Positions 41,133 through 49,156 of a stretch of 64,000 bases of DNA are shown piece by piece; the first letter of the stretch is position 1, and every line of letters begins with the position of its first letter. A program made the position numbers and the translations under genes. The notes below the pieces were generated by a model. The model saw only the letters and a list, made by a program, of their open reading frames with translations. It did not search any database and was not told the origin of the DNA. The DNA is from an uncultured Clostridia bacterium. Its GTDB lineage: Bacteria > Bacillota > Clostridia > Christensenellales > Borkfalkiaceae. Location of the stretch: positions 101,410 to 165,409 of the forward strand of contig CAKQSB010000004.1 in NCBI GenBank assembly GCA_934271735.1, given 5' to 3'.

Positions 41133-42602
41133 ATGAAACTCGTTTATGGCATCAAAGACAGACCTTCGTTCGGCAAGAACTTAGTGTTCGCGTTCCAGCA
41201 GATGATAGCGATTATGGCGGCAACGTTGCTTGTTCCCATTCTCGTATCCGGCGCAGGACTTAAATGCGATCCCGCAGCCGCACTTTTCGGCGCAGGCGCA
41301 GGCACTATCGTGTACCTTCTTTTCACCAGATTTAAAAGCCCGGTATTTCTCGGTTCTTCGTTCACCTTCCTCGGCGCGCTTTGCACCGCGGCGACTCAGA
41401 ACTACGGCTACTGGGGTCTGATAATCGGCGTAGCCTTCGCGGGACTTGTTTACGTGGTTATCGCTCTTATAATCAAACTCGTAGGATCGGGCTGGATCAA
41501 AAAGCTTCTTCCTCACGTAATAATCGGACCTATCCTTGCAATCATCGGTCTTTCCCTTTCGGGAACTGCAGGCAAGTGGATGATGTCCAACGGCGGACAG
41601 ACGCAGATCGGTTTTATAACCGATATGGCAGGAAAAGTTGTCGGCAAAAATATGGCTGACAATTATGACCTTTGGTTTATCCTTGTAGGTCTCGTAACTT
41701 TTGTTGCGATTGTTCTCGCTTCGGTTAAGGGAGGCAAAGGTGTAAGACTTATTCCGTTTATCGTAGGTATCGGCGCGGGTCTTGTGTTTGCAATCCTTCT
41801 TACCTGCATCGGTCTTGCAACGGGATACAAAGCAATGCAGATCGTTGACTTCACTCCTATTAAAGACTGTTTCTCTCCTATAAGATTCCAGAGTTTCTTC
41901 GATTATCCGAAATTTACGTTTATCGAAGCTATAAAGCAGGGTGCTACCGCCGAGCTTGACGGCGCGGCAATCGGAAACCTTGCGGTTCTCTTCGTTCCTA
42001 TCGCGGTTGTCGAGCTTGCTCAGCACATCTCCGACCATGAAAACCTTTCCAGTATCGTTGAAAAAGACCTTCTTGAAAATCCCGGTCTTCATAACACGCT
42101 TCTCGGCGACGGTATCGGCTCGGCTGTAGGCGCGTTCTTCGGCGGCTGCGCTAACACCACTTACGGCGAATCGATAAGCTGCGTAGCTCTTTCCAAAAAC
42201 GCTTCCACTTACACGATTTTGACGACGGCTGTAATGTGCATGCTTGTTTCGTTCGTATCTCCGTTCGTTGCCGTTATCAATATGGTTCCCAAGTGCGTAA
42301 TGGGCGGCGCGTGCATAGCGATGTACGGTTTCATCTCGGTAAGCGGACTTCAGATGCTTAAAGACGTTGACCTTTCCGACCACAGAAACCTTTACCCTGT
42401 CGCTGCGATACTCGTTATCGGTATCGGCGGAGTAACGCTTAACTTCGGAACAAACGGCCTTACCGGTGAACCTCTTATTCAAATTACCGCCCTCGCTCTC
42501 GCTATGGCTGTAGGTATAATAGTAAACTACATCACTCACAGCGGCAAAGATAACGAGACGGACGTTGAAGAAGAAAAGCCCGACTCGGTAGTTACGGACT
42601 AA
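41133..42602 (+). CDS. Uracil/xanthine permease (NCS2 family)
   Basis: About 489 residues with some 12 to 14 membrane segments and the NCS2 signature NTTYGESISCVALSKNAS; an SSFTFLGAL stretch and FVPIAVVELAQHISDHENLS also match UraA-like permeases. It imports uracil, probably with protons. The ATG at 41133 has AAAGGAG at ideal spacing; the in-frame ATG 16 codons upstream has none. The PyrR-type leader and the following upp gene support pyrimidine salvage. A 492-codon frame on the opposite strand is a shadow. Confidence 0.92.
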   Translation: MKLVYGIKDRPSFGKNLVFAFQQMIAIMAATLLVPILVSGAGLKCDPAAALFGAGAGTIVYLLFTRFKSPVFLGSSFTFLGALCTAATQNYGYWGLIIGVAFAGLVYVVIALIIKLVGSGWIKKLLPHVIIGPILAIIGLSLSGTAGKWMMSNGGQTQIGFITDMAGKVVGKNMADNYDLWFILVGLVTFVAIVLASVKGGKGVRLIPFIVGIGAGLVFAILLTCIGLATGYKAMQIVDFTPIKDCFSPIRFQSFFDYPKFTFIEAIKQGATAELDGAAIGNLAVLFVPIAVVELAQHISDHENLSSIVEKDLLENPGLHNTLLGDGIGSAVGAFFGGCANTTYGESISCVALSKNASTYTILTTAVMCMLVSFVSPFVAVINMVPKCVMGGACIAMYGFISVSGLQMLKDVDLSDHRNLYPVAAILVIGIGGVTLNFGTNGLTGEPLIQITALALAMAVGIIVNYITHSGKDNETDVEEEKPDSVVTD

Positions 42603-42618
42603 AAAAATGAAAAACATC

Positions 42619-42657
42619 CGCCGCGGGAGAACAAAGTTCGCCCGCGGCGGTTTTTTC
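42619..42657 (+). terminator. Terminator after the permease gene
   Basis: CCGCCGCGGG and CCCGCGGCGG form a 10-base stem followed by TTTTTT. Confidence 0.88.
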
Positions 42658-42727
42658 AACGGACGACGGTTTAAAAAATCGCCTGTCCGACGAAATTGTA
42701 AAGAACCGAAAATTTTAGCTTAAACCC

Positions 42728-42756
42728 TTGAAAAATCACGGGTAAAGTGGTATAAT
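42728..42756 (+). promoter_or_regulatory. Promoter of the first upp gene
   Basis: TTGAAA (42728-42733), 17 bases, TATAAT (42751-42756), with TGG before the -10 box. Confidence 0.75.
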
Positions 42757-42782
42757 TAAAAAAATGCTTAAGAGGTAATATT

Positions 42783-43424
42783 ATGCAGGATTATATGAAA
42801 AACGTCACGCTTATGGATCACCCGCTTATCGCGCACAAAATAACGCACCTTTGCGACGTTACGACCAACACAAAGGAGTTCCGCGAAATCGTTTCGGAAA
42901 TCGCAATGCTTATGGGTTACGAGGCTTTCAGAGATCTTCCCACGCAGGACGTGGAAATTCAGGCTCCGCTTTCCAGATTCAAATCGCCCGTTATCACCGA
43001 ACCTATCGCGATAGTTCCCATTTTGAGAGCAGGGCTTGGAATGGTGGACGGTCTCACCGCGCTTTTCCCCACCGCTAAAATCGGTCATATCGGTTTGTAT
43101 CGCGACGAGGAAACGCTTGAACCGCACGAATATTACTGCAAACTTCCCAAAGATTGTATCGACGGAACGTGTATCGTCGTAGATCCCGCGCTTGCAACCG
43201 GCGGATCTGCGAAAGCCGCTATCGATTTCATTAAGGAAAGAGGATATAAAAAGATTAAGCTTTTGTCGCTTATAGCCGCTCCCGAGGGCATTAAAAAAGT
43301 CGCGACCGCTCATCCGGACGTACAGATATACGTCGCGCATTATGCAGACGCGCCTTTAAACGAACACGGTTATATCGTCACCGCTTTCGGCGACGCGGGC
43401 GACAGAATTTTCGGCACGAAATAA
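42783..43424 (+). CDS. upp: Uracil phosphoribosyltransferase, paralogue 1
   Basis: The 213-residue protein has the Upp pattern: LMDHPLIAHKITHLCD, PILRAGLGMVDGL, the PRPP-binding loop VDPALATGGSA and a GDAGDRIFGTK terminus. It makes UMP from uracil and PRPP. GAGGT lies before the ATG. A second upp lies at 44.1 kb; this copy is the more divergent, with PAL in place of the usual PML before ATGGSA. It sits directly behind the uracil permease gene with its own promoter. Confidence 0.93.
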   Translation: MQDYMKNVTLMDHPLIAHKITHLCDVTTNTKEFREIVSEIAMLMGYEAFRDLPTQDVEIQAPLSRFKSPVITEPIAIVPILRAGLGMVDGLTALFPTAKIGHIGLYRDEETLEPHEYYCKLPKDCIDGTCIVVDPALATGGSAKAAIDFIKERGYKKIKLLSLIAAPEGIKKVATAHPDVQIYVAHYADAPLNEHGYIVTAFGDAGDRIFGTK

Positions 43425-43467
43425 TATTCGGATTGAACGGAAATTCTGCAACGAGTCGACGAAGCCG

Positions 43468-43887
43468 TTAAATTTCGTCCTCGGTCAGAACGGTGAAACC
43501 TTCCGCAAGGAGCATTTCGGCGGTAAGTCCGTTGCCCGGCTTCTTTCCGCCCGAAAAAGTGCCGTCGTAAATAACGCCTTTTCCGCAGGACGGGCTGTTC
43601 GCTTTAAGCACGCAGTAATCGACGTTGTTTTCTTTCGCAACGCGAACGGCAATCTTCGCGCCCCTCGTGTATTCTTCGGTAACGTCCGTTCCGACGTCGG
43701 AAATTATTTTGTCTCCGACCCTTTCGGCGGGATGGCGAGGAGTGGGGAGTCCGCCGAGCTGTTCGGGGCAGACGGGAATTAAAACGTTGTCTTTGCCGAG
43801 CTTAGCGAGCTTTTCGTTGTAACAACTATCGCCTTTATAACGGCACGCGTTGCCGTAAAGGCACGCGCTTACAAGAATTTTTTTCAT
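43468..43887 (-). CDS. DUF523 protein
   Basis: The 139-residue protein shows the DUF523 features: KILVSACLYGNACRYKG at the N-terminus, VCPEQLGGLPTPR, and LKANSPSCGKGVIYDGTFSG with conserved cysteines. A metal- or iron-sulphur-binding role is plausible from the cysteines, but the function is unknown. It lies on the opposite strand between the two upp genes. GAGGA precedes the ATG. Confidence 0.88.
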   Translation of the reverse strand: MKKILVSACLYGNACRYKGDSCYNEKLAKLGKDNVLIPVCPEQLGGLPTPRHPAERVGDKIISDVGTDVTEEYTRGAKIAVRVAKENNVDYCVLKANSPSCGKGVIYDGTFSGGKKPGNGLTAEMLLAEGFTVLTEDEI

Positions 43888-44070
43888 TGTCTTATCCTCT
43901 TCGGTTTTATTTGGTTTTGGCAGGTTTTACCCGGTCAGGCTTTATAACTGAATTAACCGAGAACAGTTTACCACAATTCCGGAGAAAAGGCAACGATTAT
44001 AATAACGAATCAAACGGGTTTGAACGTTGTTGTTTGCGGCTTTAAAACCCGAAAAAAGAGAGGAAATATT

Positions 44071-44709
44071 ATGAAGGAATACAAAAACGTACACATTTTG
44101 GATCATCCGCTTATTCGTCATAAATTGGCGATTATAAGAGACAAAAACACGTCCACGAAGCAGTTCAGAGAGGTTATCGGCGAAATAGCTACTCTTATGG
44201 CGTTCGAGGCGTTCAAGGAAGTTCCCACGCAGAAAGTTATGGTCGAAACTCCGCTCGAAACAGTCGAACAGACCGTTGTAAAGGAAAATTCCATAGCCGT
44301 AGTTCCCATTTTAAGAGCAGGTCTCGGCATGGTGGACGGAATTCTTTCCCTTTTCCCCGCCGCAAAGGTCGGACATATCGGAATGTATCGTAACGAGGAA
44401 ACTCTCGAGCCGCAGGAATATTACTGCAAACTTCCCGTCGGAATCGACGAAAAAGTCGTTATGCTTGTAGATCCGATGCTTGCCACCGGCGGAAGCGCGT
44501 GCGACGCGATTGCTCTTTTGAAAAAACGCGGTTGCAAGCATATCAAATTCCTTGCGATAATAGGCGCTCCCGAGGGTGTAGAAAAGGTTCATGAGGTTCA
44601 TCCCGACGTCGATATTTACGTTTCCACGCTTGATAGATGTCTTAACGAAAACGGATATATTCTTCCCGGTCTCGGCGACGCGGGTGACAGAATTTTCGGC
44701 ACGAAATAA
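44071..44709 (+). CDS. upp: Uracil phosphoribosyltransferase, paralogue 2
   Basis: The 212-residue protein starts MKEYKNVHILDHPLIRHKLA and has IPILRAG-like VVPILRAGLGMVDGIL and the canonical PRPP loop VDPMLATGGSA, ending GDAGDRIFGTK. It converts uracil to UMP. The ATG at 44071 has GAGAGGAAA at good spacing; the in-frame ATG 17 codons upstream does not. It closely resembles the Bacillus enzyme. Two such genes within 1.3 kb suggest duplication with different regulation. Confidence 0.94.
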   Translation: MKEYKNVHILDHPLIRHKLAIIRDKNTSTKQFREVIGEIATLMAFEAFKEVPTQKVMVETPLETVEQTVVKENSIAVVPILRAGLGMVDGILSLFPAAKVGHIGMYRNEETLEPQEYYCKLPVGIDEKVVMLVDPMLATGGSACDAIALLKKRGCKHIKFLAIIGAPEGVEKVHEVHPDVDIYVSTLDRCLNENGYILPGLGDAGDRIFGTK

Positions 44710-44745
44710 TTTATATAAGCTTTGATAATTTTAAATTTATCGTTG

Positions 44746-44782
44746 CCGCCCGCGGTTTCCAAAAAACCGCGGGCGGTTTAAA
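44746..44782 (+). terminator. Terminator after the second upp gene
   Basis: CCGCCCGCGGTTT and AAACCGCGGGCGG form a 13-base stem followed by TTTAAATTTTATTTTT. Confidence 0.85.
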
Positions 44783-44821
44783 TTTTATTTTTAATATAAG
44801 ATTAAAGGATAAAAGTGGGGC

Positions 44822-44834
44822 TATAAGTCGATTA
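44822..44834 (+). repeat. Dispersed motif copy 7 (TATAAGTCGATTA)
   Basis: Exact 13-base copy, followed by GCGGTGTTTTTT, between the second upp gene and the tRNA gene. Confidence 0.85.
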
Positions 44835-44911
44835 GCGGTGTTTTTTGTGTTTCATTGCGTTGGTTTTGCAAAAAATACGATTTTAAATCGGAATTAAGGA
44901 ATTATTTTTTG

Positions 44912-44940
44912 TTGACAAGAATAACATTAAATGGTATAAT
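44912..44940 (+). promoter_or_regulatory. Promoter of the tRNA-Leu gene
   Basis: TTGACA (44912-44917), 17 bases, TATAAT (44935-44940), perfect boxes, 25 bases before the tRNA 5' end. Confidence 0.88.
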
Positions 44941-44964
44941 ACTACGGTATAATGAATTAAATAT

Positions 44965-45051
44965 GCTGCTGTGGCGAAACAGGCAGACGCAAGGGACTTA
45001 AAATCCCTCGGAGTAAAATCCGTATCGGTTCAAATCCGATCAGCAGCACCA
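44965..45051 (+). tRNA. tRNA-Leu (anticodon UAA)
   Basis: An 87-base gene with acceptor arms GCTGCTG and CAGCAGC, anticodon stem AGGGA/TCCCT around loop CTTAAAA (anticodon TAA), a class II long variable arm (CGGAGTAAAATCCG), T-loop GGTTCAAATCC, discriminator A and an encoded CCA. A 105-codon frame that overlaps it is not a gene. Confidence 0.95.
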
Positions 45052-45053
45052 CA

Positions 45054-45086
45054 AAAACGACGGAAAATTTCCGTCGTTTTTTTTCT
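45054..45086 (+). terminator. Terminator of the tRNA-Leu gene
   Basis: AAAACGACGGAAA and TTTCCGTCGTTTT form a perfect stem followed by a T run. Confidence 0.88.
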
Positions 45087-45105
45087 ACGTCAAGCAACCG
45101 TATCG

Positions 45106-45212
45106 GTGACGCGATTGCGGCAGAGCCGAACAATCGCTATTCCGTCGCTCCGCTCCTTACAAATCCGGCCAGCAGCACCAACAAAAAGACGAGCAGACCG
45201 CTCGTCTTTTTT
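45106..45212 (+). repeat. tRNA-Leu 3'-end relic repeat, copy A
   Basis: GTGACGCGATTGCGG, then CCGAACAATCGCTATTCCGT, then a T-arm/acceptor relic ACAAATCCGGCCAGCAGCAC plus CA, then a terminator GACGAGC/GCTCGTC with T run. Copy B at 45335-45470 repeats the same order. Confidence 0.7.
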
Positions 45213-45334
45213 GCGCTACAAACAGCATATAAAGGGCTCCCGAAAACGAAAGCGTTTTCGGGAAGAGGAGAAGCAAGTCGTAAGGTGAAGCCGTTTTTTT
45301 AAAACGGCGCACAAAGAGGCTTAGCTTCGACGAG

Positions 45335-45470
45335 GTGACGCGATTGCGGACTTTTGTTTTTAGAAAAATATGAGTTTACGTGTCCGAACAATCGCTATTC
45401 CGTCGCTTCGCTCCTTACAAATCCGATCAGTAGCACAAACAAAAAGACGAGCAGACCGCTCGTCTTTTTT
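45335..45470 (+). repeat. tRNA-Leu 3'-end relic repeat, copy B
   Basis: Same order of elements as copy A with a longer spacer, a more degenerate relic (ATCAGTAGCACA) and the same GACGAGC/GCTCGTC terminator. A further isolated fragment GATCAGCAGCACCA lies at 45481-45494. Between the copies are hairpins CCCGAAAACG/CGTTTTCGGG (45239-45262) and GCCGTTTTTTTAAAACGGC (about 45290). No gene is seen in 45052-45574. Confidence 0.7.
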
Positions 45471-45574
45471 GTGCTACGAAGATCAGCAGCACCACAGATA
45501 ACGTAAATTGAACCGATAAGGTTTGATTTGCGTTATTTTTTTATCGTTAAATTATATAAGCGTAGCGATACCGG

Positions 45575-46399
45575 CTACTTTTTGCGGTAGTGGTTCGGAG
45601 AGTTGCCTGTTATAGATTTGAAGGTCTTGAAAAAATGAGGGTAGTCGGGCATGCCGACTTTTTCGGCGATTTGCTGAATCGGTAAGTCGGTAGTCTTAAT
45701 CAGGTATTTCGCCTCCATGATTTTCTTCTGAACGATGTACGCTTTCGGCGCAATGCCTTTTGCGTTTTTTATAATTGTGTAAAGTTGTTTCTGCGACAGA
45801 TAAAAATGCGAGCAGAGCGACTGTATGCTTATGTCTTCCGACAGGTGTTCCTGCAAATAATCGTCGAATATGTCGATAAAGTTGTTCTGACTGATAAGTA
45901 TGATTTTTTGAGACAATGCATACTCGAACAGAGCGTAAATAAGCGTTTCTATCGCGTTGAACTTTTCTTCCGTGAAATACGGAATATCTTTGAACGTTCT
46001 CATCATCTCGTCGTACGGCGCGCCCGTTTCGTTGCAATATTCGCTTATTCTCTTTTCGATTTTCCCTTCGTCTTCTTTAGTTTTAAACGGCCCTACGATA
46101 ACGAAGCCGTAAGTCTTATTGTTATGCGAAAGCCTGAAAGACAGTTCCGTAAGTCCGAAATGACAGTTGTATTTCAGAGACTGTTTATTGTTGTTTAAAC
46201 ACGTCATAAACGAATTCGAATCGGACTCGTCGCATTTTTCTCTGAGATGTTGCTTTATGAGCGCGCAGAACGGCGAACCCGGCGAAGTGCATGCGCACGT
46301 TCCTTGAAACTCCTCGTTGTAGAACGTTATGGAAGCGTTTACCAACAATCTCAGTTGTGAAAAAAGTTTTGCGAAACACTCGAAATCAAAAGTTACCAT
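45575..46399 (-). CDS. AraC-family regulator with PocR sensory domain
   Basis: The protein of about 274 residues has an N-terminal Cys-rich PocR-type ligand domain (about 1-165; FCALIKQHLREKCD, FMTCLNNN, YNCHFGLTEL) and a C-terminal AraC double helix-turn-helix (about 185-274; IQSLCSHFYLSQKQLYTI, QQIAEKVGMPDYPHFFKTFK). It probably activates the adjacent glycan locus on binding a sugar. The ATG at 46399 coincides with the predicted transcription start, so the mRNA may be leaderless; an in-frame ATG at 46429 would lie inside the -35 box. Confidence 0.87.
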   Translation of the reverse strand: MVTFDFECFAKLFSQLRLLVNASITFYNEEFQGTCACTSPGSPFCALIKQHLREKCDESDSNSFMTCLNNNKQSLKYNCHFGLTELSFRLSHNNKTYGFVIVGPFKTKEDEGKIEKRISEYCNETGAPYDEMMRTFKDIPYFTEEKFNAIETLIYALFEYALSQKIILISQNNFIDIFDDYLQEHLSEDISIQSLCSHFYLSQKQLYTIIKNAKGIAPKAYIVQKKIMEAKYLIKTTDLPIQQIAEKVGMPDYPHFFKTFKSITGNSPNHYRKK

Positions 46400-46405
46400 A
46401 TTCAC

Positions 46406-46434
46406 ATTGTAACATAAAAAATCGGACATGTCAA
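46406..46434 (-). promoter_or_regulatory. Promoter of the PocR/AraC regulator gene
   Basis: Minus strand TTGACA (46434-46429), 17 bases, TACAAT (46411-46406). The expected start point is at or next to the A of the ATG at 46399. Confidence 0.75.
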
Positions 46435-46509
46435 TGTCGGAATATTTTTTTTAGTTCATTTCCCGCGAAAGGTATAAAAAGACAATAAAATTATCTGTTT
46501 TGTCAATGT
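46429..46509. promoter_or_regulatory. Possible operator pair TGTCAATGT
   Basis: The nonamer TGTCAATGT occurs at 46429-46437, over the regulator's -35 box, and at 46501-46509, over the -35 box of the divergent glycan operon, 72 bases apart in the same orientation. It is a candidate binding site for the AraC-type regulator. Confidence 0.4.
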
Positions 46510-46535
46510 ACAAAAAAAATTGCGGGTGTTATAAT
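46507..46535 (+). promoter_or_regulatory. Promoter of the glycan-utilisation operon
   Basis: TGTACA (46507-46512), 17 bases, TATAAT (46530-46535). The weak -35 box is consistent with activator dependence. Confidence 0.6.
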
Positions 46536-46581
46536 TAACTAAAGAATTTTTTATAGTTCAAATCTTACTTGGATAATTTTT

Positions 46582-48195
46582 ATGGAGACAGACAGAATAA
46601 ACGAATATAAAAATTTCGGGGCTATGGTATGTTGCGCGAGCAACGGGGTAATGAAGCCCGAAAAAGTGAAAGAGCTTATAGATTTACTTTCCGTTATGGG
46701 GTATAATCTCCTCGAATTATGTATCGACGATATATATAAAATCGACGGCGAACCATATTTCGGGTATTTACGCGGCGGGTATACCAAAGAGGAAGTGCGC
46801 GAAATGGATGAATACGCGAAAAGTAAAGGAATCGAACTCGTTCCTTGTATTCAGGTTCTGGCGCATCTCGTAAACCTCGTCAAAATTCCCGAATACTCCG
46901 ATATTACGGATATAGACGACATCTTGCTTATAGACGAACCGAAGACTTATCGGCTTATAGATAAAATGATAAAGTTCGTAAGCGATAATTTTTCGTCGAA
47001 AAAAATCAATCTCTGTTTTGACGAGGCTCATCATGTCGGGTTGGGCAAATATCTCGACAAACACGGTTATAAAGACAGATACGAACTCCTTTTAAAGCAC
47101 TTGAATAAAGTTTGCGAAATGGTTGACGGTTACGGATTGGAGCCGCATATATGGAGCGATATGTTTTTCCGTCTTGCAAATAAGGGCGATTACGTGGGCA
47201 AAGGTGTGGTTATACCCGAAAACGTGATGAAAAAAATTCCCGAAAACCTCGGGCTTTGTTATTGGGATTATTACAGCGAAGACGAGGAGACATACGACGA
47301 AATGTTTCGTGCGCACGAAGCGTTTAAAAGGGAGTTGTGGTTTGCCGGCGGTGCATGGTGCTGGAGCGGTTTCGCCCCGCAAAACAGAATGTCTCTTTGC
47401 CGCTCGAAAGCGGCTATGAAACAAGTCGGAAAGCACGGAATAAAAAACGTGCTTATAACGATGTGGGGAGACAACGGGCGCGATTGCTCGTGTTTTTCCG
47501 TTTTGCCGACGCTTTACGCCGTAAGGCAGTATGCCATCGGAAATTATGATGAGGAAAGCATAAAAGCAAGCTTCGAAGAACTTTTCGGGGTGAGTTTCGA
47601 TGATTTTATGACGCTCGATATCCCGAATAAAAACAGATCTAATCCGAATCTCGAAAAACTTGACAATTCCTGCAAGGCAATGCTTTATAACGATTGTTTT
47701 TTGGGTCTTAGGGACTATTATTTCGAAAAAATCGATCCTGTTCCGTACATAGAGTATGCTGAAACGCTCGAACAGACGGGTAAAAGAATGGGTAAATACA
47801 AGTATCTTTTCGACAATCTTGCCGCCCTTTGCAGAGTTCTTGACATAAAAGCGGGTATCGGCATAAAGACGAGGAATGCATATAAAAGCGGAGACAAAGA
47901 ACTTCTGAAAAGCTTGGTCGGCGACTATAGGGAAGCTGCCGACAGACTCGGGGTTTTCCGCGACACGCTGAGAAAAGTGTGGATGAACGACAATAAGCCT
48001 TACGGCTGGGATATACAGGAGATAAGGCTCGGCGGACTGAAAGCGCGGCTTTACGATTGCGCTCAGAGGATAGAAGAATATCTGAGCGGAGAAACGAAAA
48101 ACATTCCCGAACTCGAAGAGACGTTGCTTCCTTACGGAAACTGGAACTCGGGCTATAATTTATATCGCGGATTTATTTCCGTAAGCGAATTGTGA
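46582..48195 (+). CDS. GH20-like beta-N-acetylhexosaminidase
   Basis: The 537-residue protein has no signal peptide and starts straight into a TIM-barrel-type domain. The pair Asp-Glu in NLCFDEAHHVGLGKYLDKHGY (about residues 148-149) matches the catalytic DE of GH20 enzymes of the cytoplasmic GH20C type, which cleave terminal beta-linked GlcNAc or GalNAc by substrate-assisted catalysis. WGDNGRDCS and the C-terminal helical region are also shared with that group. It is the first gene of the operon and overlaps nothing; the permease gene follows 13 bases later. Substrate specificity cannot be read. Confidence 0.8.
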   Translation: METDRINEYKNFGAMVCCASNGVMKPEKVKELIDLLSVMGYNLLELCIDDIYKIDGEPYFGYLRGGYTKEEVREMDEYAKSKGIELVPCIQVLAHLVNLVKIPEYSDITDIDDILLIDEPKTYRLIDKMIKFVSDNFSSKKINLCFDEAHHVGLGKYLDKHGYKDRYELLLKHLNKVCEMVDGYGLEPHIWSDMFFRLANKGDYVGKGVVIPENVMKKIPENLGLCYWDYYSEDEETYDEMFRAHEAFKRELWFAGGAWCWSGFAPQNRMSLCRSKAAMKQVGKHGIKNVLITMWGDNGRDCSCFSVLPTLYAVRQYAIGNYDEESIKASFEELFGVSFDDFMTLDIPNKNRSNPNLEKLDNSCKAMLYNDCFLGLRDYYFEKIDPVPYIEYAETLEQTGKRMGKYKYLFDNLAALCRVLDIKAGIGIKTRNAYKSGDKELLKSLVGDYREAADRLGVFRDTLRKVWMNDNKPYGWDIQEIRLGGLKARLYDCAQRIEEYLSGETKNIPELEETLLPYGNWNSGYNLYRGFISVSEL

Positions 48196-48208
48196 TAAGG
48201 AGGGCTGA

Positions 48209-49156
48209 ATGGATAATACCGTTACCGAAAACGAGAAGCCGGGCAGGCGAAAAGAGATGAATAAAATAAAAATGTCGAGAAACGTTTTTATGTTTGCGTT
48301 TCTGGCGTTGCCCGTGCTTAACTTTCTCGTATTTTATCTCTATGTAAATCTGGACTCGTTTCTTATGGCGTTTCAAAGACCTAAGTACAACGGTACGGCT
48401 AACGCCGTGAGATTCAGTCTTGCAAACTTCGAAACGATTATAAACAACTTCGGTTTAGCCGGCGGAAAGGTAATGCTCGAGGCGCTCAGGAACACGCTTA
48501 TGTATTACTTTGCGGGAATGCTTATAGGGCTTCCGATTTCCGTTTTGATGTGCTATTTTATCTACAAGAAAATCGCATGTTATAAGGCGTTCAGAATAAT
48601 AATTTATCTGCCGAACATCTTGTCGGCTACCGCTCTTGCGGTTTTGTTTCGTTATGCGGTCGGCACGGGCGGCCCCGTTCATGCGATAGTGAAGGGGTGC
48701 GGAGGAGAATTTATCTATCCGTTCACCGACGCTTCGAAAGCAAACGGAATGCTGTTGTTTTACGCTTTATCGTTCGGTTTCGGCGGAAACCTTATAATAA
48801 TCGGCGGAGCGATGAACGGCCTCGATCCCAAAATGCTCGAAGCTGCGGAAATAGACGGTTGCAACTGGATAAAGGAGCTTTACTATATAATTATACCGTC
48901 CGTATGGCCGACGGTTGCGACGATAGTCGTGTTAAGCACAGCGTCCTTCCTCGGGGCGACAGGTCCCGTACTTTTGTTTACCAAAGGGTCTTTCGGAACT
49001 ATGACCTTATCGTATTATATTTACGCGCTCGTAAGCGGCATAGGCGGAAATCAGGACTTATTTCTCGCGTCGGCGATAGGATTTCTGATGACCGTCGTGT
49101 CTTTCCCGATAGCCCTTACCGTTAAAAAATTTATATACGGAAAGGAGGATTACTGA
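48209..49156 (+). CDS. ABC sugar transporter permease (MalF/LplB type)
   Basis: The 315-residue protein has six predicted membrane segments and the EAA motif LEAAEIDGCNWIKELYYIII with PSVWP after it, which contacts the ATPase. An N-terminal cytoplasmic tail of about 20 residues precedes the first segment. It forms the import channel with the next gene product. AAGGAGG lies before the ATG, and the stop codon overlaps the next start by one base. Confidence 0.92.
   Translation: MDNTVTENEKPGRRKEMNKIKMSRNVFMFAFLALPVLNFLVFYLYVNLDSFLMAFQRPKYNGTANAVRFSLANFETIINNFGLAGGKVMLEALRNTLMYYFAGMLIGLPISVLMCYFIYKKIACYKAFRIIIYLPNILSATALAVLFRYAVGTGGPVHAIVKGCGGEFIYPFTDASKANGMLLFYALSFGFGGNLIIIGGAMNGLDPKMLEAAEIDGCNWIKELYYIIIPSVWPTVATIVVLSTASFLGATGPVLLFTKGSFGTMTLSYYIYALVSGIGGNQDLFLASAIGFLMTVVSFPIALTVKKFIYGKEDY

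Noticed and set aside
41181..42659. 492-codon minus-strand frame opposite the uracil permease gene
   Set aside because: Shadow of the codon use of a clear NCS2 permease; composition is implausibly basic.
44971..45288. 105-codon frame starting inside the tRNA-Leu gene
   Set aside because: It reads through the tRNA and its terminator and contains no recognisable protein.
45106..45494. CRISPR array
   Set aside because: There are only two large units and scattered tRNA-like fragments, with unequal spacing and terminators, and no cas genes.
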